Shown: positions 17,505 to 28,326 of the stretch, in pieces | Numbering within the stretch: the stretch's first letter is position 1 | How the letters are laid out: each line of letters begins with the position of its first letter | Assembly: GCF_001894865.1 (NCBI RefSeq) | Contig: NZ_BCXA01000020.1 | Coordinates: forward strand, 84,902 to 148,901 | DNA from: Rhodococcus maanshanensis NBRC 100610 | Lineage (GTDB): Bacteria; Actinomycetota; Actinomycetes; Mycobacteriales; Mycobacteriaceae | DNA: 64,000 bases | Direction: 5' to 3' | Program-made: the position numbers and the translations under genes | Notes under the pieces: generated by a model | What the model saw: only the letters and a program-made list of their open reading frames with translations | What the model was told of the DNA's origin: nothing | Databases searched by the model: none

Positions 17505-18692
17505 ATGACCGCACTATTGGCCGACCCCGTTTCAGAGGTAGTCGCAGCAGCCGAGCAGCTGCTGGAGCGACGTACCGGAGCTCCGGTCACCCTCGTTGAC
17601 CCCATCGACCTCGGCGGCAGCGGCCGCACGGTCGTGTTGCGCGTCCGCTGCGCCGAGAATCCCTTCTCGCTGCCGCGCACGTTGGTGATCAAGCAGGTCC
17701 GTGAGCTGTCCCCGGAAGCCGAGGCCAGGCGCATCGCCGCCTACGCGGCGCAGCCCGACGAAGAGCCGCGCGTTGTGGACACCGCCTTCCTCCGCGAGGC
17801 CGTCTCGTACCAGTTCGCGACCGCGCTGGCGACCGACAGCAGGCCTGGCCCTGAGCTGATCGCCTACGACCTCGATGCCCGACTGCTGGTGCTCACCGAC
17901 CTCGGTGACGCCACCCCGATCGCCGAACTGCTCCAGCAGGCCGACGAGGCGGCGGTCACCAACTCGCTGATGGCGTTGGCCCAGGCGATCGGCCGGATGC
18001 ACGCCGCCACCGTGGGACGCGAGGAGGACTTCACCGCGCTGCTGCGCCGCGCCGACGTGCCGCACTTCGGCAACAGCATCTCCGAGCAGGTGGTCGCCTC
18101 CGCGCCGAAGGTGCCCGCGTTGCTGCGGCGCGAGCTCGGCATCGAGGTCGGCCAGGACATCGTCGATCTCGTCGGGCGGGCAGCGCGACTGTTCGACGGC
18201 GGCCGCTACCGCGCCTTCAGTCCGTCGGACCTGTGCCCGGACAACATCATCGTCAACGATGCAGGGGTCCGCTTCCTGGACTACGAGTGGGGCGGGTTCC
18301 GCGACGCGACGCTCGACATCGCCTACGCCCTCGTGTCGTTTCCCGGCTGCCTGTGCGGGGTCGAGCTGTCGCCGGAACGCTCGGCGGCGATGGCCGAGGC
18401 CTGGCGCGCCGAGGTCGTCGGCATGTGGCCGCAGCTCGCGGACGACGAGGTGCTCTGCGCCAGGATGCTCGAGGCCCAGCTGATCTGGGTCTGGCTCTCG
18501 ACCTACTGGTTCCTGCCCGACGATCACGAGCGGATCGCCGCTGCCAGGGAGCATCACCTGTCGTTGCCGCGATCGAAGGCGCTGATCGCGCGGTGGAACA
18601 CGCTCGCGGCCTGTGCCGACCACGCCGGGTCTCCCGACGTTGCCGCGCACGCCCGTGAGGTCGCGGACCGGCTCGCGACGTACTGGATGTAA
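17505..18692 (+). CDS. APH-family (choline/aminoglycoside kinase-fold) phosphotransferase homologue
   Basis: A 395-residue protein of the aminoglycoside phosphotransferase/kinase-like fold. An ATP-lysine candidate lies in LVIKQVRELS, the Brenner-type loop is FSPSDLCPDNIIVNDAG at about residues 238-254, and the metal-binding motif is RFLDYEWGGF. The canonical HGDxxxxN has S in place of the catalytic His/Gly pair (SPSDLCPDN), so the chemistry may differ or be lost; the Asp, Asn and later DYE are kept. Substrate unknown; antibiotic resistance should not be assumed. ATG at 17505; a TetR-like dyad lies about 95 bases upstream and a terminator just after. Confidence 0.72.
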   Translation: MTALLADPVSEVVAAAEQLLERRTGAPVTLVDPIDLGGSGRTVVLRVRCAENPFSLPRTLVIKQVRELSPEAEARRIAAYAAQPDEEPRVVDTAFLREAVSYQFATALATDSRPGPELIAYDLDARLLVLTDLGDATPIAELLQQADEAAVTNSLMALAQAIGRMHAATVGREEDFTALLRRADVPHFGNSISEQVVASAPKVPALLRRELGIEVGQDIVDLVGRAARLFDGGRYRAFSPSDLCPDNIIVNDAGVRFLDYEWGGFRDATLDIAYALVSFPGCLCGVELSPERSAAMAEAWRAEVVGMWPQLADDEVLCARMLEAQLIWVWLSTYWFLPDDHERIAAAREHHLSLPRSKALIARWNTLAACADHAGSPDVAAHAREVADRLATYWM

Positions 18693-18704
18693 GCACGACG
18701 AGGC

Positions 18705-18740
18705 CCGGTCCGCCCCGCGTCATCGCGCGGGGCGGACCGG
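18705..18740. terminator. Bidirectional terminator between APH-like gene and PhoD gene
   Basis: CCGGTCCGCCCCGCG and its exact complement form a 15-bp perfect stem with a 6-base loop (18720-18725). It is located between convergent stops at 18692 and 18746. It can serve both strands. Confidence 0.8.
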
Positions 18741-18745
18741 TGCGC

Positions 18746-20533
18746 TCAGGCGCCGGGCCGGTAGGAGGCGGCGTCGAGCGGTGCGCCGACCGGGATCGCC
18801 CGCTGGGCGCCGTCCGCGACCCGGTAGCTCGCCGCATGGCGCACGGTTGCGCGCGGGTCGATCGGGTCGCTGATGTAGTACCAGTCCATCTGCGAACCCG
18901 CGGTCGCGATCTCGAAGACCCCGTATCCGTGTGAGTCGAGTTCGACGTACCGGACGTGCCGGTTGACCGCCTTGAATCCCTCCTCCGCCGCGACGCTGAC
19001 GGTCCTCGGCGGCACGCCGAGCGTTTCGTCGATGTTCGGGGAGGTCACCGACGGCACCACGAACTCGGTGCCCACCGTGGGACCGCCGGGGTAGTTCGCG
19101 GCGTCGACCGGCAGGTCGCAGGCCCAGGAGGTGTGGATGTCACCGGTCAGGAAGACCGTGTTGTCGACACCCGCGGTCGTGATCGCGTCGAACAGTCGGC
19201 GACGGTCGGCGGAGTAGCCGTCCCACTGGTCGGTGTTGTACGGAACACCGGCGTCGGGCAGCCCGACCATATCGGTCAGCGCCGCGGTGGTCTTGGTGTC
19301 CAGCGGCGGGAACAGGCAGGGCGCGATCATCACGGGGTTGCCGACCACCTTCCACCGGGTCGGCGACGACACGATGCCCTTGGTGAGCCAGTCCATCTGG
19401 GCGCGGCCGGTGATCGTCCGGTCGGGGGAGTCCACCTTGCGCCAACCGGCCCCGGACGAGGCCGGCTCGTCGCGGTAGGTGCGCAGGTCGAGCATCGAGA
19501 TCTCCGCCAGGTTGCCGAAGCGGAAACGCCGGTACAGCGTCACCTCGGTACCGGACCCGGTGACCCGCACCGGCATCCATTCGAAGTAGGCGCGCGCGGA
19601 GTTGGCCTTGCGGGTGGCCCAGTTGCCCTCGGTGGCGGGGTCGTGGTTCTCCGCGCCGCCGTCGAAGGAGTTGTCCGCGGACTCGTGGTCGTCCCAGGTC
19701 GCGATGAACGGCAGTCGGGCGTGCAGGGCCATCAGGTCCGGGTCGGTCTTGTACTGGGCGTGCCGGATCCGGTAGTCGGCGAGGGAGACGATCTCGTGGG
19801 CGGGCTCGTGCGGACGGACGGATCCGTTGCGTCCTCCGTATTCGCCCCGGCCGTACTCGTAGATGTAGTCGCCGAGGTGCAGGATCGCGTCGAGGTCCTC
19901 GCGCTGCGCGAGGTGGCGGTACGCGCCGAAATAGCCGGCCTCCCAGTTGGAACAGGACACCACGCCGAACCGCAGTCGCGCCAGGTCCGCGTCGGTTGCC
20001 GGTGCCGTCCGAGTGCGCCCGATGGGGGACACCTGGCCTGCGACCGCGCCGCCGCGGGCGGTGAAGCGGTAGTGGTAGGCGGTCGCGGGCTTCAGCCCGG
20101 TGACGTCGACCTTGACGGTGTGGTCGGTACCGGCGTCGGCGGACACCGTGCCGCTGCGCACCACGGCGGCGAAGCCGGGATCGGTCGCGACCTGCCAATC
20201 CAACGAGATCGCTTCTCCCGCACCGGAGCCGGGCAGCGCGTCGGCGGACGGGGTGACGCGGGTCCAGATGATGACGCGGTCGGGGAGCGGGTCGCCGGAG
20301 GCGACGCCGTGCGCGAAGCCGACGGCGGGTGCGGCGGGTGCCGCGGCGGCAGCACCCGCGGCCGCGACGGTGATGCCCGCACCTGCGAGCGCGGCGGAAC
20401 TCTTCAGCAGGGTCCGCCTGCTCACGCTCGGCAGGGTGGGGTGATCGGGAAGGCAGTTGTCAGACACCCGAGGATTCCAGCCGAACATGGACGCGTGTTC
20501 AATCGATACCGGGCCCGATCGCACAGTGTTCAC
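18746..20533 (-). CDS. Tat-exported PhoD-type alkaline phosphatase, copy 1
   Basis: A 595-residue PhoD-family metallophosphatase like Rv2577. It has a twin-arginine signal, SVSRRTLLKSSAALAGAG, at about residues 36-53, a PhoD N-terminal beta domain (FAHGVASGDPLPDRVIIWTR), and then the metal-binding core: VVSCSNWEAGYFGAY, ILHLGDYIYEYGRGEYG, FIATWDDHESADN and VFLTGDIHTSW. It releases phosphate from mono- and diesters outside the membrane. The GTG at 20533 is chosen by alignment with its tandem paralogue, whose ATG-initiated N-terminus (NTVRS) is shared. It lies 44 bases downstream of copy 2, so probably cotranscribed. Confidence 0.88.
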   Translation of the reverse strand: MNTVRSGPVSIEHASMFGWNPRVSDNCLPDHPTLPSVSRRTLLKSSAALAGAGITVAAAGAAAAAPAAPAVGFAHGVASGDPLPDRVIIWTRVTPSADALPGSGAGEAISLDWQVATDPGFAAVVRSGTVSADAGTDHTVKVDVTGLKPATAYHYRFTARGGAVAGQVSPIGRTRTAPATDADLARLRFGVVSCSNWEAGYFGAYRHLAQREDLDAILHLGDYIYEYGRGEYGGRNGSVRPHEPAHEIVSLADYRIRHAQYKTDPDLMALHARLPFIATWDDHESADNSFDGGAENHDPATEGNWATRKANSARAYFEWMPVRVTGSGTEVTLYRRFRFGNLAEISMLDLRTYRDEPASSGAGWRKVDSPDRTITGRAQMDWLTKGIVSSPTRWKVVGNPVMIAPCLFPPLDTKTTAALTDMVGLPDAGVPYNTDQWDGYSADRRRLFDAITTAGVDNTVFLTGDIHTSWACDLPVDAANYPGGPTVGTEFVVPSVTSPNIDETLGVPPRTVSVAAEEGFKAVNRHVRYVELDSHGYGVFEIATAGSQMDWYYISDPIDPRATVRHAASYRVADGAQRAIPVGAPLDAASYRPGA

Positions 20534-20577
20534 CTGACGTTTGCCGTCAGGTCGTCCGGGTACGGGCGGACGGGAGT

Positions 20578-22359
20578 TCATGCGCCCGGTCGGTGAGCGG
20601 CGGGGTCGAGCGGTGTGCCGACCGGGAGCGTGCGCTGGGCGCCGTCCGCGACCCGGAAGCTCGCCCCGTGGCGCACGGTCGCGCGGGGGTCGATCGGATC
20701 GCTGATGTAGTACCAGTCCATTTGTGAACCGGCGGTGGCGATCTCGAACACCCCGTACCCGTGCGAGTCGAAGTCGAGGTACCGGATGTGCCGGTTCACC
20801 GCCTTGTACGCCTCCTCGGCCGCGAGGCTGGCGGTCCGCGGCGGCACGCCAAGCGAGTCGTCCATGTTCGGGGAGGTCACCGACGGCACCACCAGTTCGG
20901 TGCCGATCGTGGCGCCGCCCGGGTAGTTCGCGGCGTCGACCGGTAGGTCGCAGGCCCAGGAGGTATGGACATCGCCCGTCAGGAAGACCGTGTTGTCGAC
21001 GCCCGCCGTGGCGATGGCGTCGTACAGTCGACGGCGGTCGGCGGCGTAGCCGTCCCACGAGTCGGTGCCGTAGGGAATGCCCGACTGGGGCAGTCCGATC
21101 AAGTCGGTGAGTGCCTTGGTGGTCCTGGGGTCCAGTGGCGGGATCAGGGTGGGTGCGATCATCACTGGGTTGCCAACCACCTTCCACCGGGTCGGCGAGG
21201 ACACGATGCCCTTGGTGAGCCAGTCCATCTGGGCGCGGCCGGTGATGGTCCGGTCGGGGGAGTCCACCTCGCGCCCGGCGGTGGCGGTGGTCTGCTCGTC
21301 GCGGTAGGTGCGCAGGTCGAGCATGGAGATCTCGGCGAGGTTGCCGAACCGGAAGCGCCGGTAGGTCGTCACCTCGGTGCCGCCGCCGGTGGGCCGCACC
21401 GGCATCCACTCGAAGTACGCCCGCGTCGAGTTGGCCTTGCGGGTGGCCCAGTCGCCCTCGGTCGCCGGGTTGTGGTTCTCGGCGCCACTCTTGTAGGCGT
21501 TGTCAGCGGACTCGTGGTCGTCCCAGGTCGCGATGAACGGGATCCGGGCGTGCAGTGCCATCAGGTCAGGGTCGGTCTTGTACTGCGCGTGCCGGATTCG
21601 ATAGTCGGCGAGGGAGACGATCTCGTGGGCAGGCTCGTGCGGACGGACGGATCCGTTGCGCGCTCCGTACTCGCCGCGGCCGTATTCGTAGATGTAGTCG
21701 CCGAGGTGCAGGATCGCGTCGAGGTCCTCGCGCTGCGCGAGGTGGCGGTACGCGGAGAAGTAGCCGGCCTCCCAGTTCGAGCAGGACACCACGCCGAACC
21801 GCAGCCGCTGGATGTCCGCGTCGTTCGCGGGTGCGGTGAGGGTGCGCCCGACGGGGGACACCTGGCCTGCGACGGCGCCGCTGTGGGCGGTGAAGCGGTA
21901 GTGGTAGGCGGTGGCGGGTTCGAGGCCCGTCACGTCGACCTTCGCGGTGTGATCGGTATCGGCATCCACGGTCACGGTGCCACTGCGGACGACGGCGGCG
22001 AAGGCGGGATCGCGGGCCATCTGCCATTTCAACGAGATCGTCTCTCCGACACCGGAGCCGGGCAGCGCGTCGGCGGATGGCGTGACGCGGGTCCAGATGA
22101 TGACGCGGTCGGGGAGCGGGTCGCCCGAGGCGACGCCGTGCGCGAAGCCGACGGCGGGTGCGGCCGCGGCCGCGGCAGTGCCCGCGGCCGCGACGGTCAG
22201 GCCCGCGCCTGCGAGCGCGGCTGAGCTCTTCAGCAGGGTCCGCCTGCTCAGGCTCGGCAGAGTGGTGCGGTCGGGAAGCCAGTTGTCAGACACCCGAGGA
22301 TCACAACCGAACTTGGACGGGTGTTCAATTCGCAGCGGGGTCGATCGCACAGTGTTCAT
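20578..22359 (-). CDS. Tat-exported PhoD-type alkaline phosphatase, copy 2
   Basis: A 593-residue paralogue of the next gene, near-identical over long blocks (for example GRAQMDWLTKGIVSSPTRWK) but diverged in surface loops. It carries the same Tat signal, SLSRRTLLKSSAALAGAG, and all metal motifs (SCSNWEAGYF, HLGDYIYEYG, TWDDHESADN, LTGDVHTSW), so both copies look active. The ATG at 22359 has no strong RBS; upstream it shares only 73 bases with the divergent rarA. As the promoter-proximal copy it probably drives both. Phosphate-starvation control is plausible for the family, but I could not identify a PHO box with confidence. Confidence 0.9.
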   Translation of the reverse strand: MNTVRSTPLRIEHPSKFGCDPRVSDNWLPDRTTLPSLSRRTLLKSSAALAGAGLTVAAAGTAAAAAAPAVGFAHGVASGDPLPDRVIIWTRVTPSADALPGSGVGETISLKWQMARDPAFAAVVRSGTVTVDADTDHTAKVDVTGLEPATAYHYRFTAHSGAVAGQVSPVGRTLTAPANDADIQRLRFGVVSCSNWEAGYFSAYRHLAQREDLDAILHLGDYIYEYGRGEYGARNGSVRPHEPAHEIVSLADYRIRHAQYKTDPDLMALHARIPFIATWDDHESADNAYKSGAENHNPATEGDWATRKANSTRAYFEWMPVRPTGGGTEVTTYRRFRFGNLAEISMLDLRTYRDEQTTATAGREVDSPDRTITGRAQMDWLTKGIVSSPTRWKVVGNPVMIAPTLIPPLDPRTTKALTDLIGLPQSGIPYGTDSWDGYAADRRRLYDAIATAGVDNTVFLTGDVHTSWACDLPVDAANYPGGATIGTELVVPSVTSPNMDDSLGVPPRTASLAAEEAYKAVNRHIRYLDFDSHGYGVFEIATAGSQMDWYYISDPIDPRATVRHGASFRVADGAQRTLPVGTPLDPAAHRPGA

Positions 22360-22432
22360 CTGACGTTCGCTGCCATGTCGTCCTGGCGCGGTCGGGGGCG
22401 CCCACGTCGGTGCGCTTTAGTAGCGTCGACGC

Positions 22433-23833
22433 GTGAGCGATTGGCTGGGAACTTCCGACGGCGGCGCGGACGCGGGGCTGTTCGCCGCCCCTGGGGAAAC
22501 CGCGGATCAGGCCGGGCCGCTGACCGCGGGCCTGCCGCCGGTGCGCCCGGACGCGCCGCTCGCGGTTCGGATGCGCCCGGTGAACCTCGACGAGGTGGTC
22601 GGGCAGGGACATCTGCTGGGACCGGGCGCGCCGCTGCGCAGGCTCGTGGACGGCTCGGGCGCGGCGTCGGTGATGCTCTACGGTCCGCCCGGCACCGGAA
22701 AGACCACCCTCGCCTCGCTGATCTCTCGTGCGACCGGCCGCAGGTTCGAGGCGTTGTCCGCGCTGTCAGCGGGGGTGAAGGACGTCCGCGCGGTGATCGA
22801 CCTGGCCCGCAGGCGACTCACCGCGGGGGAGCAGACGGTGCTCTTCATCGACGAGGTGCACCGATTCTCCAAGACGCAGCAGGACGCGCTCCTCGCCGCG
22901 GTGGAGAACCGGATCGTGCTGTTGGTCGCGGCCACCACCGAGAACCCCTCGTTCTCGGTGGTCTCGCCGCTGCTGTCCCGGTCGCTGGTCCTGCAGTTGC
23001 ACTCGCTCACCGAGGCAGACATCCGCGCGCTGCTCGATCGGGCCGTTGCGGATCCGCGCGGGCTGGGCGGTTCGGTCAGTCTCACGGACGAGGCGCGTGA
23101 TCATCTCGTGCGGCTGGCGGCGGGTGACGCCCGGCGAGCCCTGACCGCGCTGGAGGCGGCCGCGGGCGCGGCGCTCGATTCGCCCGCCGAGGACGGCTCG
23201 GCCGTGGTCGACCTCGAGACCGTCGAGGCGAGCGTAGACAAGGCGGCCGTCCGCTACGACCGCGACGGCGACCAGCACTACGACGTGATCAGCGCCTTCA
23301 TCAAGTCGATCCGCGGCTCGGACGTGGACGCCGCGCTGCACTACCTGGCCCGGATGATCACCGCGGGCGAGGACCCCCGCTTCATCGCCCGCCGGTTGGT
23401 GGTGCACGCGAGCGAGGACATCGGCATGGCCGATCCGACCGCGCTGCAGACCGCGACCGCGGCCGCGCAGGCCGTCCAGCTCATCGGTATGCCGGAGGCC
23501 CGGCTCGCATTGGCACAGGCCACGATCCACCTGGCGACCGCGCCGAAGTCGGGAGCGGTGATCGCCGCCCTCGGCGCGGCCATGGCCGATGTGTCCGCGG
23601 GGAAGTCGGGGCTGGTGCCGCCGCACCTGAGGGACGGGCACTACGCGGGCGCCGAGAAACTGGGCAACGCGGTCGGGTATCGCTACCCCCACAACGCGGC
23701 CGACGGCGTGTTGCCGCAGCAGTACCCGCCGGACGAGCTGATCGGCGTCGACTACTACCAGCCGACCGGGCATGGCGCCGAGCGTGAGATCGCCGCGCGG
23801 GTGGGCAAGTTGCGGCGGATCGTGCGGGGCTGA
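22433..23833 (+). CDS. rarA: Replication-associated recombination protein RarA (MgsA)
   Basis: A 466-residue AAA+ ATPase of the RarA/MgsA/WRNIP1 family, acting at stalled replication forks. Walker A is [15 protein letters not shown] at about residue 83, Walker B is [17 protein letters not shown], and sensor 1 is [10 protein letters not shown]. The C-terminal tetramerisation part includes [18 protein letters not shown] and the YRYPHN and YYQPT blocks. The GTG at 22433 starts it; the conserved region begins after an N-terminal extension of about 40 residues. It corresponds to Rv2559c, also located near alaS in mycobacteria. It is divergent from the PhoD pair. Confidence 0.95.
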   Translation: MSDWLGTSDGGADAGLFAAPGETADQAGPLTAGLPPVRPDAPLAVRMRPVNLDEVVGQGHLLGPGAPLRRLVDGSGAASVMLYGPPGTGKTTLASLISRATGRRFEALSALSAGVKDVRAVIDLARRRLTAGEQTVLFIDEVHRFSKTQQDALLAAVENRIVLLVAATTENPSFSVVSPLLSRSLVLQLHSLTEADIRALLDRAVADPRGLGGSVSLTDEARDHLVRLAAGDARRALTALEAAAGAALDSPAEDGSAVVDLETVEASVDKAAVRYDRDGDQHYDVISAFIKSIRGSDVDAALHYLARMITAGEDPRFIARRLVVHASEDIGMADPTALQTATAAAQAVQLIGMPEARLALAQATIHLATAPKSGAVIAALGAAMADVSAGKSGLVPPHLRDGHYAGAEKLGNAVGYRYPHNAADGVLPQQYPPDELIGVDYYQPTGHGAEREIAARVGKLRRIVRG

Positions 23834-23921
23834 CGCGGCCCCCGAGCGCTGCGCACCCCGGCATCCTCGGCACGTTAAGCTGGATATTCATCCGCGACGC
23901 CCATGAAGTAAGGACCGGTTA

Positions 23922-26588
23922 GTGCAGACCCACGAGATCCGCAGGCGATTCCTCGACCACTTCGTCAAGGCGGGTCACACCGAGGTGGCCAGTGCCTCGC
24001 TGATCTTCGACGACCCGAACCTGCTGTTCGTCAACGCGGGCATGGTGCAGTTCAAGCCGTTCTTCCTCGGCCAGCAGACCCCGCCGTACGACACCGCGAC
24101 CAGCGTGCAGAAGTGCGTGCGCACCGGCGATATCGAGAACGTGGGCGTCACCACCCGGCACAACACCTTCTTCCAGATGGCGGGCAACTTCAGCTTCGGC
24201 GACTACTTCAAGCGCGGTGCGATCAAGCACGCGTGGGCGCTGCTGACGAACAGCGTCGAGGACGGCGGCTACGGCTTCGATCCCGAGCGCCTGTGGGTCA
24301 CCGTCTACCTCGACGACGACGAGGCCCGCGACATCTGGAAGGAAGAGGCCGGCATTCCGGACGAGCGCATCCAGCGCCGCGGCATGGCCGACAACTACTG
24401 GTCGATGGGTGTGCCCGGCCCGTGCGGCCCCTGCTCTGAGATCTACTACGACCGCGGCCCCGAGTACGGAGTCGAGGGCGGCCCGGAGGCCGACGAGGAC
24501 CGCTACCTCGAGATCTGGAACCTCGTGTTCATGCAGAACGAGCGCGGCGACGGTACCGGCAAGGACAGCTTCGAGATCCTCGGCCCGCTGCCCAAGCAGA
24601 ACATCGACACCGGCATGGGTGTCGAGCGCGTCGCGTTCCTGCTGCAGGACGTCGACAACGTGTACGAGACCGACCTGGTGCGCCCCGTGATCACGAAGGC
24701 CGAGGAGCTGACCGGCCGCGCCTACGGCACCGACCACGAGTCCGACGTCCGGTTCCGCGTCATCGCCGACCACGCCCGCACCGCCGTGATGCTCATCGCG
24801 GACGGCGTCAACCCCGGCAACGAGGGCCGCGGCTACGTGCTGCGCCGGCTGCTGCGCCGCATCGTGCGCTCCGCGAAGCTGCTCGGCGCCGACAAGCCGA
24901 GCATGAGCGAGTTCGTCACCGTCGTCCGCGACACCATGTCGCCGTCCTACCCGGTCCTCGACACCGACTTCGACCGGATCCTCGGCGTCGCGGTCGGCGA
25001 GGAGACCGCGTTCCTGCGTACCCTCGCGTCCGGATCGAAGATGTTCGAGTCCGAGGCGGACGAGGTCAAGGCCGCGGGCAAGAAGGTCTTCGGCGGCAGC
25101 GAGGCGTTTGTCCTGCACGACACCTACGGCTTCCCGATCGACCTGACCCTCGAGATGGCCGCCGAGGCCGGCCTGTCCGTCGACGAGGACGGCTTCCGCT
25201 CGCTGATGGCCGAGCAGCGCAAGCGTGCCAAGGAGGACGCCCAGTCCCGCAAGCACGCGCACGCCGACCTGAGCATCTACAAGGAGTTCGTCGACCGAGG
25301 CGAGACCGAGTTCACCGGCTTCGCCGAACTGACCACCGAGGCAACGGTTCTCGCACTGATCTCCGGCGGCGTCCGGGTGCCGACGGCGACCGCGGGTCAG
25401 GAGGTCGAGGTGATCCTCGACCGCACCCCGCTGTACGCGGAATCCGGTGGCCAGATCGCCGACATCGGTGTCATCACCGGACCCGGCCTGCGGGTGCGGG
25501 TGCGGGACGTGCAGAAGATCGCGAAGAAGGTCTGGGTCCACAAGGTCACCGTCGAGGAGGGCCAGCTGACGGAGGGTGACGCGATCCTCGCGCAGGTCGA
25601 CGCGGCCTGGCGGTCCGGCGCCACCCAGGGTCACTCCGGCACGCACATGGTGCATGCGGCGCTGCGGCAGGTGCTCGGCCCGAACACCACCCAGAAGGGT
25701 TCGCTGAACAAGCCCGGTTACCTGCGGTTCGACTTCGCCTGGCAGAACCAGCTGTCGGCTCATCAGCTCGCCGACATCGAGGCCGTCGCCAACGAGGCCG
25801 TCGCCGCGAACCACACCGTCAACACGTTCGTCACCGACCTGAACAAGGCCAAGTCGATGGGCGCGATGGCCCTGTTCGGCGAGAACTACGGCGACGAGGT
25901 CCGGGTCGTCGAGATCGGCGGACCGTTCTCGATGGAACTCTGCGGCGGCACCCACGTGCAGTCGTCGGCACAGATCGGTCAGATCACCATTCTCGGCGAG
26001 TCGTCGGTCGGCTCCGGGGCGCGCCGCGTCGAGGCGTTCGTCGGGCTCGACTCCTACCGCTACCTCGCGAAGGAGCGCGCGCTGCTCGCCGGTGTCGCGA
26101 CCGCGCTGAAGGTGCCGTCCGATGAGGTACCCGGCCGCGTCGAGCAGCTCGTCGAGCGGCTCAAGGTCGCGGAGAAGGAACTCGAGGCGACCAAGGCTGC
26201 GGCCGTGCTGGCGTCGGCCGGGACGTTCGTCGACAAGGCCGAGCGGATCGGTGGCCTGCTGCTGGTGGCCGAAGCGGCCCCTGCCGGTGTCGCGGGCAAC
26301 GACCTGCGCACCCTGGTCACCGACATCCGCGGACGGTTCGGCACCGAACCCGCCGTCGTCGTGCTCCTCGGTGATGCCGACGGCAAGGTGCCGTTCGTGG
26401 TCACCGCCAACAAGGCGGCCCAGGATCTCGGTGTGAAGGCGGGCGACCTGGTCGCCGCGTTCGGGCCGAGCATCGGTGGTCGCGGAGGCGGTAAGCCGGA
26501 GATGGCCCAGGGCTCGGGCACCGACGCGGCGGGCATCCCGGCCGCGCTCTCGGCGGTGCGCGCCCGCGTCGCCGAGATGGCCGGGTGA
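23922..26588 (+). CDS. alaS: Alanyl-tRNA synthetase
   Basis: An 888-residue class IIc synthetase. The catalytic domain begins at once ([20 protein letters not shown]; motif 2 near [18 protein letters not shown]; motif 3 [17 protein letters not shown]). The editing domain has zinc ligands in [13 protein letters not shown] (HxxxH) and [15 protein letters not shown]. The C-terminal C-Ala oligomerisation domain ends in the Gly-rich [15 protein letters not shown]. The GTG at 23922 has AAGGA about 9 bases upstream. Its stop overlaps the ruvX start by four bases. The 88-base gap after rarA holds an AT-richer TTAAGCTGGATATTC patch that may be its promoter. Confidence 0.97.
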   Translation: MQTHEIRRRFLDHFVKAGHTEVASASLIFDDPNLLFVNAGMVQFKPFFLGQQTPPYDTATSVQKCVRTGDIENVGVTTRHNTFFQMAGNFSFGDYFKRGAIKHAWALLTNSVEDGGYGFDPERLWVTVYLDDDEARDIWKEEAGIPDERIQRRGMADNYWSMGVPGPCGPCSEIYYDRGPEYGVEGGPEADEDRYLEIWNLVFMQNERGDGTGKDSFEILGPLPKQNIDTGMGVERVAFLLQDVDNVYETDLVRPVITKAEELTGRAYGTDHESDVRFRVIADHARTAVMLIADGVNPGNEGRGYVLRRLLRRIVRSAKLLGADKPSMSEFVTVVRDTMSPSYPVLDTDFDRILGVAVGEETAFLRTLASGSKMFESEADEVKAAGKKVFGGSEAFVLHDTYGFPIDLTLEMAAEAGLSVDEDGFRSLMAEQRKRAKEDAQSRKHAHADLSIYKEFVDRGETEFTGFAELTTEATVLALISGGVRVPTATAGQEVEVILDRTPLYAESGGQIADIGVITGPGLRVRVRDVQKIAKKVWVHKVTVEEGQLTEGDAILAQVDAAWRSGATQGHSGTHMVHAALRQVLGPNTTQKGSLNKPGYLRFDFAWQNQLSAHQLADIEAVANEAVAANHTVNTFVTDLNKAKSMGAMALFGENYGDEVRVVEIGGPFSMELCGGTHVQSSAQIGQITILGESSVGSGARRVEAFVGLDSYRYLAKERALLAGVATALKVPSDEVPGRVEQLVERLKVAEKELEATKAAAVLASAGTFVDKAERIGGLLLVAEAAPAGVAGNDLRTLVTDIRGRFGTEPAVVVLLGDADGKVPFVVTANKAAQDLGVKAGDLVAAFGPSIGGRGGGKPEMAQGSGTDAAGIPAALSAVRARVAEMAG

Positions 26589-27094
26589 GCGAGGCCGATC
26601 AGCCCGGCGACCTGGGGCGGGGTCGCCGGATCGGGGTCGATGTCGGCAGCGTCCGGATCGGCGTCGCCGCCAGCGATCCGGACGGGATCCTGGCCACCCC
26701 GGTGGAGACCGTGCCGAGGGCCAAGTCCCGCGCCGACAGGTCGGACATCGAGCGACTCGCCGCGATTGTCGCGGAATACGAGGCCGTCGAGGTTATCGTC
26801 GGATTGCCGCGGACGCTGCGAGGGGAGAGCGGTTCCGCGGCCGGACTCGCCTCGAAGTTCGCCGCGCAGCTCCGGGACAGGTTGGCGCCCATCCCGGTTC
26901 GCATGACCGATGAACGCTTCACGACCGTGACCGCGTCCAGGGCCCTGCGTGAGAGCGGGGTCAAGGCCAAGGGACAGCGGTCGGTGATCGACCAGGCCGC
27001 GGCCGTGGCGATCTTGCAAGGATGGTTGGACCAGCGCAGCAGGGCACTGCACTCGGAGCAGTCCCTGCCCTCACAGATGGAGGACGGCCAGTGA
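26585..27094 (+). CDS. ruvX: Holliday junction resolvase-like protein RuvX (YqgF)
   Basis: A 169-residue RNase H-fold nuclease of the YqgF/RuvX family, implicated in Holliday-junction resolution and 16S rRNA 5'-end processing. The active-site Asp is in [17 protein letters not shown], further signatures are [14 protein letters not shown] and [12 protein letters not shown], and the closing Asp is in [18 protein letters not shown]. It is slightly longer than E. coli RuvX because of an N-terminal extension and a polar tail. GTG overlaps on both sides (GTGA) tie it to alaS and mltG, the usual actinobacterial order (Rv2554c). Confidence 0.94.
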   Translation: MSEADQPGDLGRGRRIGVDVGSVRIGVAASDPDGILATPVETVPRAKSRADRSDIERLAAIVAEYEAVEVIVGLPRTLRGESGSAAGLASKFAAQLRDRLAPIPVRMTDERFTTVTASRALRESGVKAKGQRSVIDQAAAVAILQGWLDQRSRALHSEQSLPSQMEDGQ

Positions 27095-28326
27095 CCGATA
27101 CCCGGTCGAGGGGGCCCGAGTTGAGGTCGACCCGCGCGGACGAGCGTCGCGCGCGGGAGGCCGCCGCGGGACGCAAGGGCAGGGGCAAGGCCGTGGTCGC
27201 GATCGCCGGGGTCGGCGCCCTCGCGCTGGTCGTTGGTGTCGGCTACGTCGGCGGCAAGAAGCTCCTCGGCGGCGTTGACGTGCCCGAGGACTACGCGGCC
27301 GGTCAGTCGGGGGCCGATGTCGTCGTGCAGGTGCACCCTGGTGACACCGCCGACCAGATCGCCACCGAGATGGCCGAGAAGGACGTCGTGAAGAGCGCGT
27401 CCGCGTTCTTCAATGCGGCGGTCCAGAACGACGCCATGTCGTCGGTGCAGCCCGGCTTCTACAACCTCAAGTCCCAGGTCCCGGCCTCGCAGGCCGTCGC
27501 GGGCCTGGTCGACCCGAATTCCCGCGTCGGTGCGCTGGTGATCTCCGAGGGTCGTCAGCTGCACGACACCAGGGACGTGAACACCGGCGCCACCAAGCGC
27601 GGCATCTACACCCTCATCTCCGAGGCGAGCTGCCTGCCGACCGCCTCGGGCCAGCAGCAGTGCGTGAGCGTCGAGGACCTCAAGGCTGCGGGTGCCAACC
27701 CGAACCTCGCCGCGCTCGGGGTGCCGGACTGGGCGGCCGCCCGGGTCAAGTCGGTCCCGGACCGAACCCGCCAGCTCGAGGGCCTGATCGCCGCGGGTAA
27801 GTGGGACTTCGACCCGAGGGAATCGGCGGCAGAGATCCTGACGACCCTCGTCAGCGGGAGCGCGGCCAAGTACGAGGAGACCGGCATCGACCGGGCGGGG
27901 AACGCCGTCGGCCTGAGCCCCTACGACCTGCTCGTCGCGGCCTCGCTGGTCGAGCGGGAGTCGCTGCCGGACGACTTCGGCAAGGTCGCGCGCGTGATCG
28001 TCAACCGGCTCGCCGTGCCGCAGCGGCTCGAGCTCGATTCGACGGTCAACTACGCCCTTGACACCACGGAGCTCGCGACGACCGACGGCGACCGCGCGAA
28101 GGTCACCCCGTGGAACACCTACGCGATGGACGGACTGCCCGCCACCCCGATCTCGTCACCGAGCATCGGCGCGGTGGAGTCCGTCGAGAAGGCGCCCGCG
28201 GGTGACTGGCTGTACTTCGTCACGATCGACAGCAAGGGCACCACGCTGTTCACCAAGAGCTACACCGAGCACCTCGAGAACAGCAAGAAGGCACTGGCGA
28301 GCGGGATTCTCGACAGTGGACGCTGA
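27091..28326 (+). CDS. mltG: Endolytic murein transglycosylase MltG
   Basis: A 411-residue membrane-anchored YceG/MltG protein that cleaves nascent peptidoglycan strands. A basic cytoplasmic N-terminus ([19 protein letters not shown]) precedes one transmembrane helix ([21 protein letters not shown], residues about 35-55). A LysM-like subdomain ([18 protein letters not shown]) and the catalytic domain follow, with the essential Glu in [20 protein letters not shown] and [20 protein letters not shown]. The GTG at 27091 overlaps the ruvX stop; the frame's upstream extension is a shadow. Its last 11 bases overlap aroE. Confidence 0.94.
   Translation: MTDTRSRGPELRSTRADERRAREAAAGRKGRGKAVVAIAGVGALALVVGVGYVGGKKLLGGVDVPEDYAAGQSGADVVVQVHPGDTADQIATEMAEKDVVKSASAFFNAAVQNDAMSSVQPGFYNLKSQVPASQAVAGLVDPNSRVGALVISEGRQLHDTRDVNTGATKRGIYTLISEASCLPTASGQQQCVSVEDLKAAGANPNLAALGVPDWAAARVKSVPDRTRQLEGLIAAGKWDFDPRESAAEILTTLVSGSAAKYEETGIDRAGNAVGLSPYDLLVAASLVERESLPDDFGKVARVIVNRLAVPQRLELDSTVNYALDTTELATTDGDRAKVTPWNTYAMDGLPATPISSPSIGAVESVEKAPAGDWLYFVTIDSKGTTLFTKSYTEHLENSKKALASGILDSGR

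Noticed and set aside
23834..23921. T-box leader before alaS
   Set aside because: Too short and without the T-box consensus.
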